Assembly: GCF_003217295.1 (NCBI RefSeq)
Contig: NZ_QJTJ01000002.1
Coordinates: 266,444 to 330,443 of the forward strand
Direction of reading: 5' to 3'
DNA from: Ureibacillus chungkukjangi
GTDB taxonomy: Bacteria > Bacillota > Bacilli > Bacillales_A > Planococcaceae
Length of the DNA stretch: 64,000 nt
The translations under genes were made by a program, and so were the position numbers. The notes beneath the pieces were generated by a model. The model was not told where the DNA came from. It saw nothing but the letters and a program-made list of their open reading frames with translations, and did no database searches. How positions within the stretch are numbered: position 1 is the first letter of the stretch; every line of letters begins with the position of its first letter. Shown piece by piece: positions 8,935 to 16,761 of the stretch.

Positions 8935-9510
8935 GTGCTAAAAAAATTCCTAATCGTTTCTTTTATCTTTTTATTTACTTTTGTAAATAATGCATTTGCG
9001 CATACACATATTGAAAGCTCCTCCCCACAATCTGGTGAAGTAATAACTGAGGAATTAAATGAAATTCAATTAACCTTTGAAGGAAAAATTGAACAAAATA
9101 GTTCCTTCACACTTCAAAATACGGCAGGCGAATCTATATCAATCGATCATATTTCAGCAACTAACACTATATTGACTGGTACCCTTTCTACTCCTTTAGA
9201 AAATGAAGAATACGTTATTAACTGGACTATTATCGGTGCTGATGGCCATGTCATGGAGGGAGAAGTACCCTTTAAAATGGACTTACCTACAGCACAAACA
9301 AACGAAAATACTGAAGATGGCGCAGTAGATGTCGAAGTGACCGATGCAGACCTTAGTATAGCTACAAGTGAATCAGAGTCTGCTGCTGAAGTGGATTTAG
9401 CTGAGAGTGAACCTGTTGAAAAAAAGTCCTATCTAGCACCATCACTTATTGGCGTGCTTATTCTGATTGTTATCGGTAGCTTCATCTTTTTCGCCAAGAG
9501 GAAGCAATAA
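8935..9510 (+). CDS. CopC-domain copper-binding protein, membrane-anchored
   Basis: A 191-residue exported protein. The GTG at 8935 follows TTGGAGG at seven bases. The signal peptide ends ...NNAFA-H, so the mature chain begins with His (HTHIESSSPQSG), as in CopC proteins that bind Cu(II) through the N-terminal amine and histidine. A further conserved His lies in GADGHVMEG. An acidic, Ser/Glu-rich linker follows (about residues 125-160), then a single C-terminal membrane helix (LAPSLIGVLILIVIGSFIFF) ending KRKQ. The next gene, a CopD-domain membrane protein, begins two bases after the stop, so the two are co-expressed. Together they form a split version of Bacillus YcnJ. Confidence 0.9.
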   Translation: MLKKFLIVSFIFLFTFVNNAFAHTHIESSSPQSGEVITEELNEIQLTFEGKIEQNSSFTLQNTAGESISIDHISATNTILTGTLSTPLENEEYVINWTIIGADGHVMEGEVPFKMDLPTAQTNENTEDGAVDVEVTDADLSIATSESESAAEVDLAESEPVEKKSYLAPSLIGVLILIVIGSFIFFAKRKQ

Positions 9511-9512
9511 TT

Positions 9513-10598
9513 ATGGATATGTTAGGTATGTTAAGTCAGACAATCGTATATCTTTGCTTTGCTATTTTAATGGGGAGCTTCATTTTAGCAATAGTACCTG
9601 AATCAGCACGGCCTTCTATTTTTGTACCGAAATGGGCATTGCTTCTTTCTACAATTGGACTCGCCCTCTTTTCTTTTTTTCCAGTACTACAAATTCTGTT
9701 CTACCTAGTGCCGAACATGGGCTTAGCCGATACACTGCAATCTGTTTTATTTACATTTGAGGTAGGTAAAGCCTGGTTATTTACGTTTATTGTTTCGATT
9801 ATTTTATTCCTTTTCATCGCTCTTTTCGATGATCGGGCTAACAGGTTTTACTGTGCGATAGCTATAGCGCTCACTTTTCTTTTGATACTAGCTTTAGGCT
9901 GGTCGAGTCACGCTAGCTCTTACAATCAATTACTGGGATTTGTAAGTGATACCATTCATTTTACTGCTGTAGCTGTTTGGGTTGGTGTACTGATTATCGT
10001 TAGTTGGTTTTCAAAAAATCATTCCAACTGGGCAAGCTTTTTAAAATGGTTCACGCCTGTTGCGTTACTATGCTTTACGGCGACAATTGTAAGCGGTCTT
10101 CTTTTGATGGACATCATTGTGGAGGACTATACAAATTCCTGGCCAATTTCCTATGGGCAAATGCTGTTAATGAAGCATTTATTAATCATTCCATTAGTAG
10201 TTTTTGCTGCGATTAATAGTCTATTTATTAAAAAGAAGGTTCAAAGAGAAGCAAGCTTCAATCCCCTGCCTTGGACAAAGGCCGAAAGTATTTTTATGCT
10301 GCTCATTTTTTCTGTAACTGCTGCATTAGGACAACAGCCGCCACCGAGAGAAACAGCTATTTCGGGCAACAATGTATCACCATTATTCAGCTACATTTAC
10401 CAGGGGCAGATTCAACAAAATATGAGTGTACAATTTGCTCCAAATGCAACAGCGATTATGCTAGGAGTTCTAACTCTTCTATTCTTAGTACTGATGATTT
10501 TTTCCTTTTTAAAGAAGATGCCAGCAATCATGACTTTTATGATGGGTATATTCATTGTTTTAAGTGGCTATCTTTGCTTGATTTTAAGTATTAAATAA
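9513..10598 (+). CDS. CopD-domain copper import membrane protein
   Basis: A 361-residue polytopic membrane protein with about eight or nine predicted helices and a CopD domain (about residues 120-260). Membrane-embedded histidines likely to handle copper are in GWSSHASSY, SDTIHFTAVAVWVGV and LLMKHLLIIPL. It is directly coupled to the CopC-type gene (2-bp gap). The pair most likely moves copper across the membrane or supplies it to the cell. The family also includes resistance proteins, so direction is not certain. A terminator follows at 10602. Confidence 0.88.
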   Translation: MDMLGMLSQTIVYLCFAILMGSFILAIVPESARPSIFVPKWALLLSTIGLALFSFFPVLQILFYLVPNMGLADTLQSVLFTFEVGKAWLFTFIVSIILFLFIALFDDRANRFYCAIAIALTFLLILALGWSSHASSYNQLLGFVSDTIHFTAVAVWVGVLIIVSWFSKNHSNWASFLKWFTPVALLCFTATIVSGLLLMDIIVEDYTNSWPISYGQMLLMKHLLIIPLVVFAAINSLFIKKKVQREASFNPLPWTKAESIFMLLIFSVTAALGQQPPPRETAISGNNVSPLFSYIYQGQIQQNMSVQFAPNATAIMLGVLTLLFLVLMIFSFLKKMPAIMTFMMGIFIVLSGYLCLILSIK

Positions 10599-10601
10599 AA
10601 C

Positions 10602-10640
10602 AAGCCGTTTCCATGTTTTTGAAGATGGAAGTGGCTTTTG
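10602..10640 (+). terminator. Intrinsic terminator of the copCD operon
   Basis: Arms AAGCCGTTTCCAT and ATGGAAGTGGCTT around a 10-nt loop, followed by TTGTTATTT. Confidence 0.85.
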
Positions 10641-10773
10641 TTATTTCAACATTTATTTTTAAATTATCTGAAAAAACATTATACAAAACTTCACTTCAGT
10701 AGGAAAATTTAGTAAGATAAATATCTAGCTTTTTTTGTACGTTATTACACAATGAATGGGGGTTTGACCTAAA

Positions 10774-13053
10774 GTGGCAGAACAAGGTGAACAAAACACA
10801 ATCCAGCATCCTGATTTTCAAAAAGAAAGTGAACGATTAGAGTACACAAAGCATTATATGAGCGAGCTTCTTGAGGCTTCACAGAGAGATTTAAAGGCTG
10901 TGCAAGATAAGATTAAGGAATCGATGGCCAATCTTGAATATATTGATTCCAGTGATAGCTATATCAATATTTTAACGAATTCTCGTTTTTTTGAATTAGC
11001 CTTAAATCAAAAAGAAAGTTTGGAAGCCGTTAAGAAAAAACCTTATTTTGCTCGGATACATTTCCAACGAACTGGAGAGCTTGAGGAGCTTTTATATATC
11101 GGTAAAACCTCTCTTTTTCATAACGAAACCTTCGAGCCTATTATTGTGGACTGGCGTTCTCCAGTGGCCAATGTGTATTATGACGGTCGACTTGGCGAAA
11201 TTTCCTACCCTGTCCGTGATGAGGTTTTTACAGGGCACTTATTTTCAAAACGACAATATAAAATTGAAGATGGTGAACTGTTAAGCTTCCAGGATGTTGA
11301 TTTAACAACGAATGATGACCTCCTTCAGGAAGCACTTTCGGGGAAAGCCGATGTACGATTGACCGAGATTGTAGCAACCATTCAAAAAGAACAAAATGAA
11401 ATTATTCGCGCCCATTTAAAACAACCGATACTTGTACAGGGAGCTGCAGGAAGTGGAAAAACCACCATTGCTCTTCACCGAATTTCTTACTTCCTATATA
11501 CAATGGGCGAACATTTTAACCCTGAGCAGCTAATGATTTTAGCACCCAATAAATTGTTTATCGAGTATATTGGAGACGTCTTACCAGAGCTAGGTGTGGA
11601 GCAAATTTGCCAAACAACCTATGCTGAATACGTCCAAAATGCTACAGGCACCAAATTAAAATTACAAAACCCGAATGAACAGCTTGAAACAATCGTTGAA
11701 GAAGGCCTTGATGCACTTCCCGCTTTCAACATCCCTCAAATAAAGGGCTCCTTATTTTACCGGGAATTGTTAAACCGTTATATCAAAACACATGAACACG
11801 ATCTAGCAGATTTATTTAATGAGGATGTGTTTATAGAAAAATATCGGATAATGCGTGGCAGTCATTTGAAGAAGCTGTTCCTAGAGGAATTTGCTTACAT
11901 GCCGATCGAAAAACGTATTGAACGCATTAAGAAGATTGTTCAAACCGAAGTAAAACGAAAAGCAAAAGCTGTTCTTACATCTCTAAATACCCGTTATGAG
12001 GATATGATTGGAAAAGCATTAAGCGGTTTACGAGATCCCGACAAAAGACGTGAAACAGTTACAAAATTCATCGACGAACGGGATGAACGCATTCCTAAAA
12101 TTACAGCTGAAGCTAAATCTACTGCAACTACTTATATGAAGCGGTTTGAAAAAGCGAAGATCAAACAGATGTATCGCAAGCTTTTGACTGACCGTCAGCT
12201 TTTACAAGAGCTTGCACCTGAATGGACCTTTGAGCAGCAAGAGAAATTTTTGCAAACCCACGCAAAGGAAAAATGGGCATTAGAGGATCTAGCGGCCATT
12301 TATTATTTACAGGCCAAAGTCAAAGGCATTGCTGATCAGTGGAAAATGCGAGTTGTCTTTATTGACGAGGTACAGGATTATAGTTTATTTCAGTTAGCTG
12401 CTCTACAGGATGGTCTGGAGACAGACATGTTTACAATGGTTGGTGACTTAGCACAGGGAATTCACAGCTATCGTTCTTTAACAGAATGGGATTCTTTACT
12501 TGAACTGTTTCCCCGTGCAAACTACTTTACCCTGCAAAAAAGCTATCGAACGACCATTGAGATTATGGAGGTAGCAAACAAAATTCTCATGAAAATGGAC
12601 GAGGATTTACCATTAGTTGAGCCCGTTGTTCGACACGGCCAGGAACCAACCTTTGTACAGGGCGATACATTTGCCCCTGAGAAAATCAGTGAAATCTATC
12701 AATCAATTGGTCAAAATGGACACAAATCCATTGCTCTTATTTGTAAAACTACAGCTGAGGCAGCTAACTATACACGGCTATTAAATAACGCTGGAGTTCC
12801 TGCTGAAATGCTGAATGAAGAATCCGCGCTAGGCGATGCAAAGCTTCTCATTGTGCCTAGTCACTTGGCAAAGGGGCTGGAGTTTGATGCGGTAATTATC
12901 GCAGCTTTCGATATCCCCTATTTCGATACAGCGATCGACCGAAAGCTTTTGTATGTTGCCTTGACCCGCGCTATGCATGAGCTATATTTAGTTGGACCTG
13001 GATTAGATGTCTTTTTACTTAATGAAGTATCTGAAACAGTGAACAAAGCGTAG
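10774..13053 (+). CDS. helD: HelD, RNA polymerase recycling UvrD-like ATPase
   Basis: A 759-residue superfamily 1 ATPase, close to the 774 residues of Bacillus subtilis HelD (YvgS). An N-terminal alpha-helical coiled-coil arm (about residues 10-75) is typical of HelD and inserts into RNA polymerase. Walker A is VQGAAGSGKTTIALHR (about 222-237), the DExx box VVFIDEVQDYS (about 526-536), motif IV-V YRTTIEIMEVANKIL, and the final motif VALTRAMHELYLVG (about 728). It releases stalled RNA polymerase from nucleic acid; helicase activity is not expected. The start is GTG at 10774 with GGGGGT upstream at a rather long distance. The gene is monocistronic. Confidence 0.92.
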   Translation: MAEQGEQNTIQHPDFQKESERLEYTKHYMSELLEASQRDLKAVQDKIKESMANLEYIDSSDSYINILTNSRFFELALNQKESLEAVKKKPYFARIHFQRTGELEELLYIGKTSLFHNETFEPIIVDWRSPVANVYYDGRLGEISYPVRDEVFTGHLFSKRQYKIEDGELLSFQDVDLTTNDDLLQEALSGKADVRLTEIVATIQKEQNEIIRAHLKQPILVQGAAGSGKTTIALHRISYFLYTMGEHFNPEQLMILAPNKLFIEYIGDVLPELGVEQICQTTYAEYVQNATGTKLKLQNPNEQLETIVEEGLDALPAFNIPQIKGSLFYRELLNRYIKTHEHDLADLFNEDVFIEKYRIMRGSHLKKLFLEEFAYMPIEKRIERIKKIVQTEVKRKAKAVLTSLNTRYEDMIGKALSGLRDPDKRRETVTKFIDERDERIPKITAEAKSTATTYMKRFEKAKIKQMYRKLLTDRQLLQELAPEWTFEQQEKFLQTHAKEKWALEDLAAIYYLQAKVKGIADQWKMRVVFIDEVQDYSLFQLAALQDGLETDMFTMVGDLAQGIHSYRSLTEWDSLLELFPRANYFTLQKSYRTTIEIMEVANKILMKMDEDLPLVEPVVRHGQEPTFVQGDTFAPEKISEIYQSIGQNGHKSIALICKTTAEAANYTRLLNNAGVPAEMLNEESALGDAKLLIVPSHLAKGLEFDAVIIAAFDIPYFDTAIDRKLLYVALTRAMHELYLVGPGLDVFLLNEVSETVNKA

Positions 13054-13078
13054 TAATATAGAAGATAATCTAGGGATG

Positions 13079-13121
13079 AAGCTGTTCAAAGTCTTTAGAC
13101 TTAAGAACAGCTTTTATTTTC
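13079..13121 (+). terminator. Intrinsic terminator of helD
   Basis: Arms AAGCTGTTC and GAACAGCTT, with AAGTC/GACTT pairing inside, then TTTATTTTC. The distal part overlaps the last codons of a small minus-strand ORF. Confidence 0.85.
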
Positions 13122-13251
13122 TTGGTGGAATTCGAACGAAGGGTTTCTTTTTAACAGCTCTTTTTGAAAGTATTTGTCGAAGCAGCCTGAACAACAGTCT
13201 TCTTCTTTTAAACTCAATATCCTTTGTTTGAGGTAAGGCAGGAATTCTCAT
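13114..13251 (-). CDS. Small, highly basic protein (45 aa), function unknown
   Basis: A 45-residue ORF beginning MRIPALPQTKDIEFKRRRLL and ending KPFVRIPPRK. ATG at 13251 sits six bases after a near-perfect AAAGGAGTGA, the main reason to call it. It has no Cys and no membrane segment; about one third of residues are Lys or Arg, mostly in the middle and C-terminal part, as in nucleic-acid-binding small proteins. Its 3' end overlaps the helD terminator, and it lies between convergent helD and the rhodanese genes. I do not recognise a family. It may be a real small gene or a chance ORF with a good Shine-Dalgarno site. Confidence 0.55.
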   Translation of the reverse strand: MRIPALPQTKDIEFKRRRLLFRLLRQILSKRAVKKKPFVRIPPRK

Positions 13252-13344
13252 AATTTCATCACTCCTTTATTTTAAATATATTAAAAAAAGAACTATATTA
13301 TTCACCGTAAGTGATAGTTTTCAAAATTTCTTTTGTAGAATATA

Positions 13345-13384
13345 AATAAGGCCTAATCCAAAAGAACTTTGAATTAGACCTTCT
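13345..13384 (-). terminator. Intrinsic terminator of the rhodanese pair
   Basis: Minus-strand arms AAGGTCTAATTC and GGATTAGGCCTT with a loop of about 11 nt, followed by ATTTATATT. Confidence 0.75.
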
Positions 13385-13415
13385 AAAAACTACTTTGTAT
13401 GCGAAAAGAAAGATA

Positions 13416-13712
13416 CTATTCTACATTACCTTCCCAGGCAAGCATGCCACCACTCATATTCGTTACATCAAAGCCTTGGTTTTGTAGAAATTCCGTTGCC
13501 TTGCCACTGCGTCCACCTGAACGGCAAACCATAATATATGGTTTGTTTTTATCTAATTCATGTGTGCGAAATTCGAGTAACCCTAGTGGAATATGCGTTA
13601 TACCAGAAATATGACCAGCTTGTACTTCATCAACTTCACGTACATCGATTAGGTTTAGAGCCTCTCCATTTTCTAAGCGCTGTTGCACTTCTTGTGGTGT
13701 AATCTCTTTCAT
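13416..13712 (-). CDS. Single-domain rhodanese (sulfurtransferase)
   Basis: A 98-residue rhodanese domain without signal peptide. The active-site loop is CRSGGRS with catalytic Cys63, and the N-terminal signature LIDVREVDEVQAGHI precedes it. It transfers sulfane sulfur through a Cys-persulfide. It follows a membrane-anchored rhodanese gene with only one base between the two reading frames, so they form an operon. ATG is preceded by AAAGGAGGAAAATAAC. The acceptor is unknown; such pairs are common in Bacillales persulfide handling. Confidence 0.92.
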   Translation of the reverse strand: MKEITPQEVQQRLENGEALNLIDVREVDEVQAGHISGITHIPLGLLEFRTHELDKNKPYIMVCRSGGRSGKATEFLQNQGFDVTNMSGGMLAWEGNVE

Positions 13713-13713
13713 G

Positions 13714-14073
13714 TTATTTTCCTCCTTTAAAATTCCAGTTACTTAAGCCGCCACGAACATTTGTAATATTCGTATGGCCACGTCGTTTTAATTTTTTACA
13801 AGCCTGATTACTTCTTATACCCGTTTGGCAAATCACAATGATTTCTTTATCCCTTGGTAAATCCTTAAATTTCGATTTTAGTGGGATATTTTGAAACTGT
13901 TGAATATGCTGCGCATTATATTCAAGCGGGGACCTTACGTCTACAAATACCTTATCCGGATCATTTATAATTGTTTTTAGCTCCTGTGCCGTGATTGTTT
14001 TAACTCCCCTTGCTGGTGTTAAACGGTACACGAGAAACGCGACAAGAATTATGATTAAAATCCATTCTAACAT
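13714..14073 (-). CDS. Membrane-anchored rhodanese-like protein
   Basis: A 119-residue protein with an N-terminal membrane helix (LEWILIIILVAFLVY, residues 2-16) and a rhodanese domain. The active loop is CQTGIRS (Cys82) and FVDVRSPLEYNAQHI is the usual N-terminal signature. I start at ATG 14073, which follows AGGAGTG at the right distance; the in-frame GTG four codons upstream overlaps that site. The first gene of a two-gene operon with the soluble rhodanese. It resembles Bacillus YqhL/YibN-type anchored rhodaneses. Confidence 0.88.
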   Translation of the reverse strand: MLEWILIIILVAFLVYRLTPARGVKTITAQELKTIINDPDKVFVDVRSPLEYNAQHIQQFQNIPLKSKFKDLPRDKEIIVICQTGIRSNQACKKLKRRGHTNITNVRGGLSNWNFKGGK

Positions 14074-14157
14074 CGGTGCCTTCACTCCTATTTTTGCCTA
14101 TTAAAATCAATGCAATTTCAATCTACTTATACCTATTATACACGAGAGCGAGCTAGT

Positions 14158-14195
14158 TAAAAAAGGTATGGTTCTTTTGTTAACCATACCTCTTA
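14158..14195. terminator. Intrinsic terminator of thpR
   Basis: Arms AAAAAAGGTATGGTT and AACCATACCTCTT with an 8-nt loop; read on the minus strand it ends in T6. Confidence 0.85.
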
Positions 14196-14210
14196 ATGTT
14201 TTTTTCGTTT

Positions 14211-14771
14211 TTAAAGCCCTTCACCTAAGGAAAAGCGAGCATATTCATAATATTTAGGTGTTCTATCTAAATGTGTCTCATAAAGAATAACTTCATCGAT
14301 CGTAAATGAAAGTCGTTCATCGAAGTTAGTAAGCGTTGCGATATCAAAGTCTTCCTCGCCCTGCCATTTGCGAGCTAATGTAATATGGGGACGGAACGGT
14401 TTTTTATCTAATTGAAAGCCGATATTCGTACACTGGCGATAGACCTTTTTTTGAACTTCGTTTAATTCCTCGGATTGTTCTACATCTGCCCAAAATATAC
14501 GGGGTTTTTTATGCGGCCCAAAGGTACCAATTTTATTTAGTGTTAAAGTAAGTGGATTTTCATTTATTAAAACCTGTGCCATAGTTTCAATAACTTCTTG
14601 TTTCATGTTTTCTTCAGCAAAGCCTAAAAATGCTAAGGTTATATGAAAATCCTCATGATGTACCCATCTCGCAAATGGAAAATCTATTTTATTTGCCTCA
14701 ACCCACTCTTTTAAAAACTCTTTTACTTCTTTTGGTAGCTTGGCTGCTAGAAAGTAATGATGCTTACTCAA
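14211..14771 (-). CDS. thpR: RNA 2',3'-cyclic phosphodiesterase
   Basis: A 186-residue 2H phosphoesterase. Both catalytic HxT motifs are present: FHITLAFLG (His43, Thr45) and RPHITLARKW (His129, Thr131), at the spacing expected for ThpR/LigT. It opens 2',3'-cyclic phosphates on RNA. The start is TTG at 14771, seven bases after AAGGAGTG; the upstream in-frame ATG at 14804 has no site and would add residues atypical of the family. Monocistronic. Confidence 0.92.
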   Translation of the reverse strand: MSKHHYFLAAKLPKEVKEFLKEWVEANKIDFPFARWVHHEDFHITLAFLGFAEENMKQEVIETMAQVLINENPLTLTLNKIGTFGPHKKPRIFWADVEQSEELNEVQKKVYRQCTNIGFQLDKKPFRPHITLARKWQGEEDFDIATLTNFDERLSFTIDEVILYETHLDRTPKYYEYARFSLGEGL

Positions 14772-14847
14772 CGTTTTCCACTCCTTAAGAAATCTGACTA
14801 CCATTTATAGTTCTCATATCCTTCAAAACTATAACGTATTTTTATTC

Positions 14848-15162
14848 TTATGAAACAATTTTCAACCCAATACTAGCACAGAGAATAATAAAGATACATA
14901 GAACCCTTTTCCAATCCTTGGATTCCCCGTAAAAAAGCATGCCTACGATTGTTCCTCCGACTACTCCAATACCAGTCCAGATGGCATAAGCTGTTCCCAT
15001 TGAAATCGTGTGCATCGCGTAGTCTAGAAGGAATAAGCTAATACAAAATCCAAGTATTAATAACGCTAACGGTTTCCAGCTTCGGCTTACGCTATATTGA
15101 TTCATCATTGCCACTCCAAAGGTTTCAAATACCCCCGCTACGATTAAAGCTACCCATGCCAT
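14848..15162 (-). CDS. ykkD: Guanidinium exporter subunit YkkD-like (SMR family)
   Basis: A 104-residue small multidrug resistance protein with four membrane helices and the essential membrane Glu13 in GVFETFGVAMM. Length equals that of Bacillus YkkD (about 105). The ATG overlaps the stop of the preceding SMR gene by one base (TAATG), so the two are translationally coupled and probably form the heterodimeric YkkCD exporter. A guanidine-I riboswitch precedes the pair, and paired SMR proteins under this RNA export guanidinium. Confidence 0.92.
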   Translation of the reverse strand: MAWVALIVAGVFETFGVAMMNQYSVSRSWKPLALLILGFCISLFLLDYAMHTISMGTAYAIWTGIGVVGGTIVGMLFYGESKDWKRVLCIFIILCASIGLKIVS

Positions 15163-15503
15163 TATTCAGCTGCCCCCTTTTCCTCTTGACCATTGTCCGT
15201 TACAAGCTTTAAGCCAATAACACCTATCAGTAACAAAATAATTAGTAGAATTTTTACTATGTTAAAGGGCTCACCAAAGAACATAATCTCCGAAAGAACT
15301 GCCCCCGCAGTCCCCAATCCAACAAATACCGCATAAACGGTACCTGTAGGAAGCTCTGAGGTTGCCTTTATCAATAAATAATTACAAATTCCGATTGCTA
15401 GTATTGTACCTGCCCATTCCCAAAACTCATCTGCATGAGCAAGACCTATCACCCAAAATACCTCAAGCAATGATGCTAGTAAAACCTTTAACCAAGCTTT
15501 CAT
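15162..15503 (-). CDS. ykkC: Guanidinium exporter subunit YkkC-like (SMR family)
   Basis: A 113-residue SMR protein (Bacillus YkkC has 112). Conserved Glu14 is in [14 protein letters not shown], followed by [20 protein letters not shown]. The C-terminal tail [11 protein letters not shown] is cytosolic. I start at ATG 15503 with GGAGGAAAG at seven bases; the reading frame continues upstream into the riboswitch terminator, which cannot be coding. First gene of the ykkCD operon. Confidence 0.92.
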   Translation of the reverse strand: MKAWLKVLLASLLEVFWVIGLAHADEFWEWAGTILAIGICNYLLIKATSELPTGTVYAVFVGLGTAGAVLSEIMFFGEPFNIVKILLIILLLIGVIGLKLVTDNGQEEKGAAE

Positions 15504-15534
15504 GTAAACTTTCCTCCTCCATTCAAATAAAAAA

Positions 15535-15660
15535 AAGCCTTGAGAGATATTAAAAATATCTCCCAGGCTTTTGTCCTTCCGTGTCACGCTTTGCGTAGTT
15601 CTCTCTCGGACCAGACTATCAAAATACGATACGGAACCCTAGAAAACCTTTCTCTTAATC
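15535..15660 (-). ncRNA. Guanidine-I (ykkC class) riboswitch with expression-platform terminator
   Basis: On the minus strand the conserved blocks of the ykkC leader occur in order: CTAGGGTTCCG, TGGTCCGAGAGA, ACACGGAAGG, then ACAAAAGCCTGGGAGA. The last block pairs into a terminator with ATATCTCTCAAGGCTTTTTTT, and the loop is short. Ligand binding to the aptamer frees transcription into ykkCD. The class was recognised from these conserved segments, which match the published consensus; the neighbouring SMR pair is the classic target. Confidence 0.93.
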
Positions 15661-15672
15661 TAATTGTCTAGA

Positions 15673-15701
15673 ATTATGTCACATTTTTTAGGGGGATTCA
15701 A
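15673..15701 (-). promoter_or_regulatory. Probable sigma-A promoter of the riboswitch-ykkCD unit
   Basis: Minus-strand TTGAAT (-35), exactly 17 bases, then CATAAT (-10), which would start the transcript just ahead of the aptamer. Confidence 0.6.
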
Positions 15702-15790
15702 GCGTTACTGTCATGCTATCAAAAATTTCCAAAGAACATCGATTTCAGCTATCATAGAGGAAATGATTCCATGTGAAGGGAGGGGCGAGA

Positions 15791-16600
15791 ATGGATAAAG
15801 AAAAACAAAACGAGCCTGAGCCAATTAGTGAGGAAGAATTGATAGAGTTAGTCCTTGAAGAACAAAGAAAAGCCCTTGAAAAGGACCGAGAAAATCGATT
15901 ATCCGGCGTGAAAGTAACTAAGAAACGCTCAAAGCCAGTTCGCCTTTTTGCTTGGATCATGGCTGCCATGCTTGCCTTTAGTACATTTGCGATGATTTTT
16001 GAAATCTTCTCAATTCCTGCTATTGAATTTTTGAAGGTTTCTGCAAAGCTTTCAAGTCAGGAAGACATTCAAACCTATAAACAATCTGTTGTTGAAATAC
16101 AAACTAACGATGGTAAAGGAACTGGTTTTTCTATTACTGAGGACGGTTATATCGTGACGAATGATCACGTCATTGAAGACGCCCTGACCATCACTGTTAT
16201 TTTTCCTGATGATAGCCTGTATAAAGGTGAAGTGATAGAAACTTATCCAGACATTGATTTAGCTATTCTTAAAGTAGAAGGTGAGCAGCTCCCCTACTTA
16301 ACCTTAGCTGATTCATATACACCAACCGAACAGGAGGCTATTTACTTTATCGGAAATCCTTTATATTTTACCGGGATAGCCAATGAAGGTCAGGTAATTG
16401 ATTACATGCAGCTATCTGATTGGAATGAAGAGGTTTTAATGTTAGATGCGCCGGTCTATCGAGGAAATAGCGGAAGTCCAGTTATTAATCTAGATGGTAA
16501 GGTCATCGGAATAATCTTCGCTACAATTAAAGACGAGACGCATGGACGTGTAGGATTATTTATTCCCGTTGACCTACTACATGACAAAACTCAATTTTAA
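15791..16600 (+). CDS. Membrane-anchored trypsin-like serine protease (HtrA-like, no PDZ)
   Basis: A 269-residue protein. It has an acidic cytosolic N-terminus (residues 1-48), one membrane helix (about 50-72, FAWIMAAMLAFSTFAMIF) and an extracytoplasmic trypsin-like domain. The catalytic triad is His126 (VTNDHVIED), Asp156 (DIDLAILK) and Ser227 (YRGNSGSPV). Unlike HtrA/DegP it stops right after the protease domain and lacks a PDZ domain. ATG 15791 follows GGGAGGGG. It is probably a surface quality-control or signalling protease; the substrate is unknown. Monocistronic between the guanidine locus and the siderophore importer. Confidence 0.9.
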   Translation: MDKEKQNEPEPISEEELIELVLEEQRKALEKDRENRLSGVKVTKKRSKPVRLFAWIMAAMLAFSTFAMIFEIFSIPAIEFLKVSAKLSSQEDIQTYKQSVVEIQTNDGKGTGFSITEDGYIVTNDHVIEDALTITVIFPDDSLYKGEVIETYPDIDLAILKVEGEQLPYLTLADSYTPTEQEAIYFIGNPLYFTGIANEGQVIDYMQLSDWNEEVLMLDAPVYRGNSGSPVINLDGKVIGIIFATIKDETHGRVGLFIPVDLLHDKTQF

Positions 16601-16670
16601 TATAATAAAATTCATTCTCCCTTTTTCAACAGACCGTTTATGAGGATTGCTAATATAAGTCGGTATGCTT

Positions 16671-16699
16671 AAATTTTTGTCAACTTAGGTTACGAAATT
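16671..16699 (+). repeat. Dyad repeat copy A
   Basis: AAATTTTTGTCAACTTAGG followed by TTACGAAATTG. It is the isolated leftmost member of the GTCAACC/GGTTGAC repeat family described at 20.2-24.5 kb. Confidence 0.7.
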
Positions 16700-16710
16700 G
16701 CTTTATCGGC

Positions 16711-16756
16711 AAAATAAAAAGTACTTGTCCAGATAATATCCAGCAAGTACTTTTTC
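16711..16756 (-). terminator. Intrinsic terminator of the siderophore-binding protein gene
   Basis: Arms AAAAAGTACTTG and CAAGTACTTTTT, perfect, with a 16-nt loop; the minus strand continues into TTTTATTTTG. Confidence 0.88.
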
Positions 16757-16761
16757 GTTTA

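Noticed and set aside
10774..13053. HelD as GajB-like partner of the OLD nuclease
   Set aside because: The gene is over 30 kb away, has the HelD coiled-coil arm and is ordinary chromosome; no functional link.
15745..15969. Minus-strand frame over the protease start
   Set aside because: Shadow of the protease gene, no RBS, no motif.
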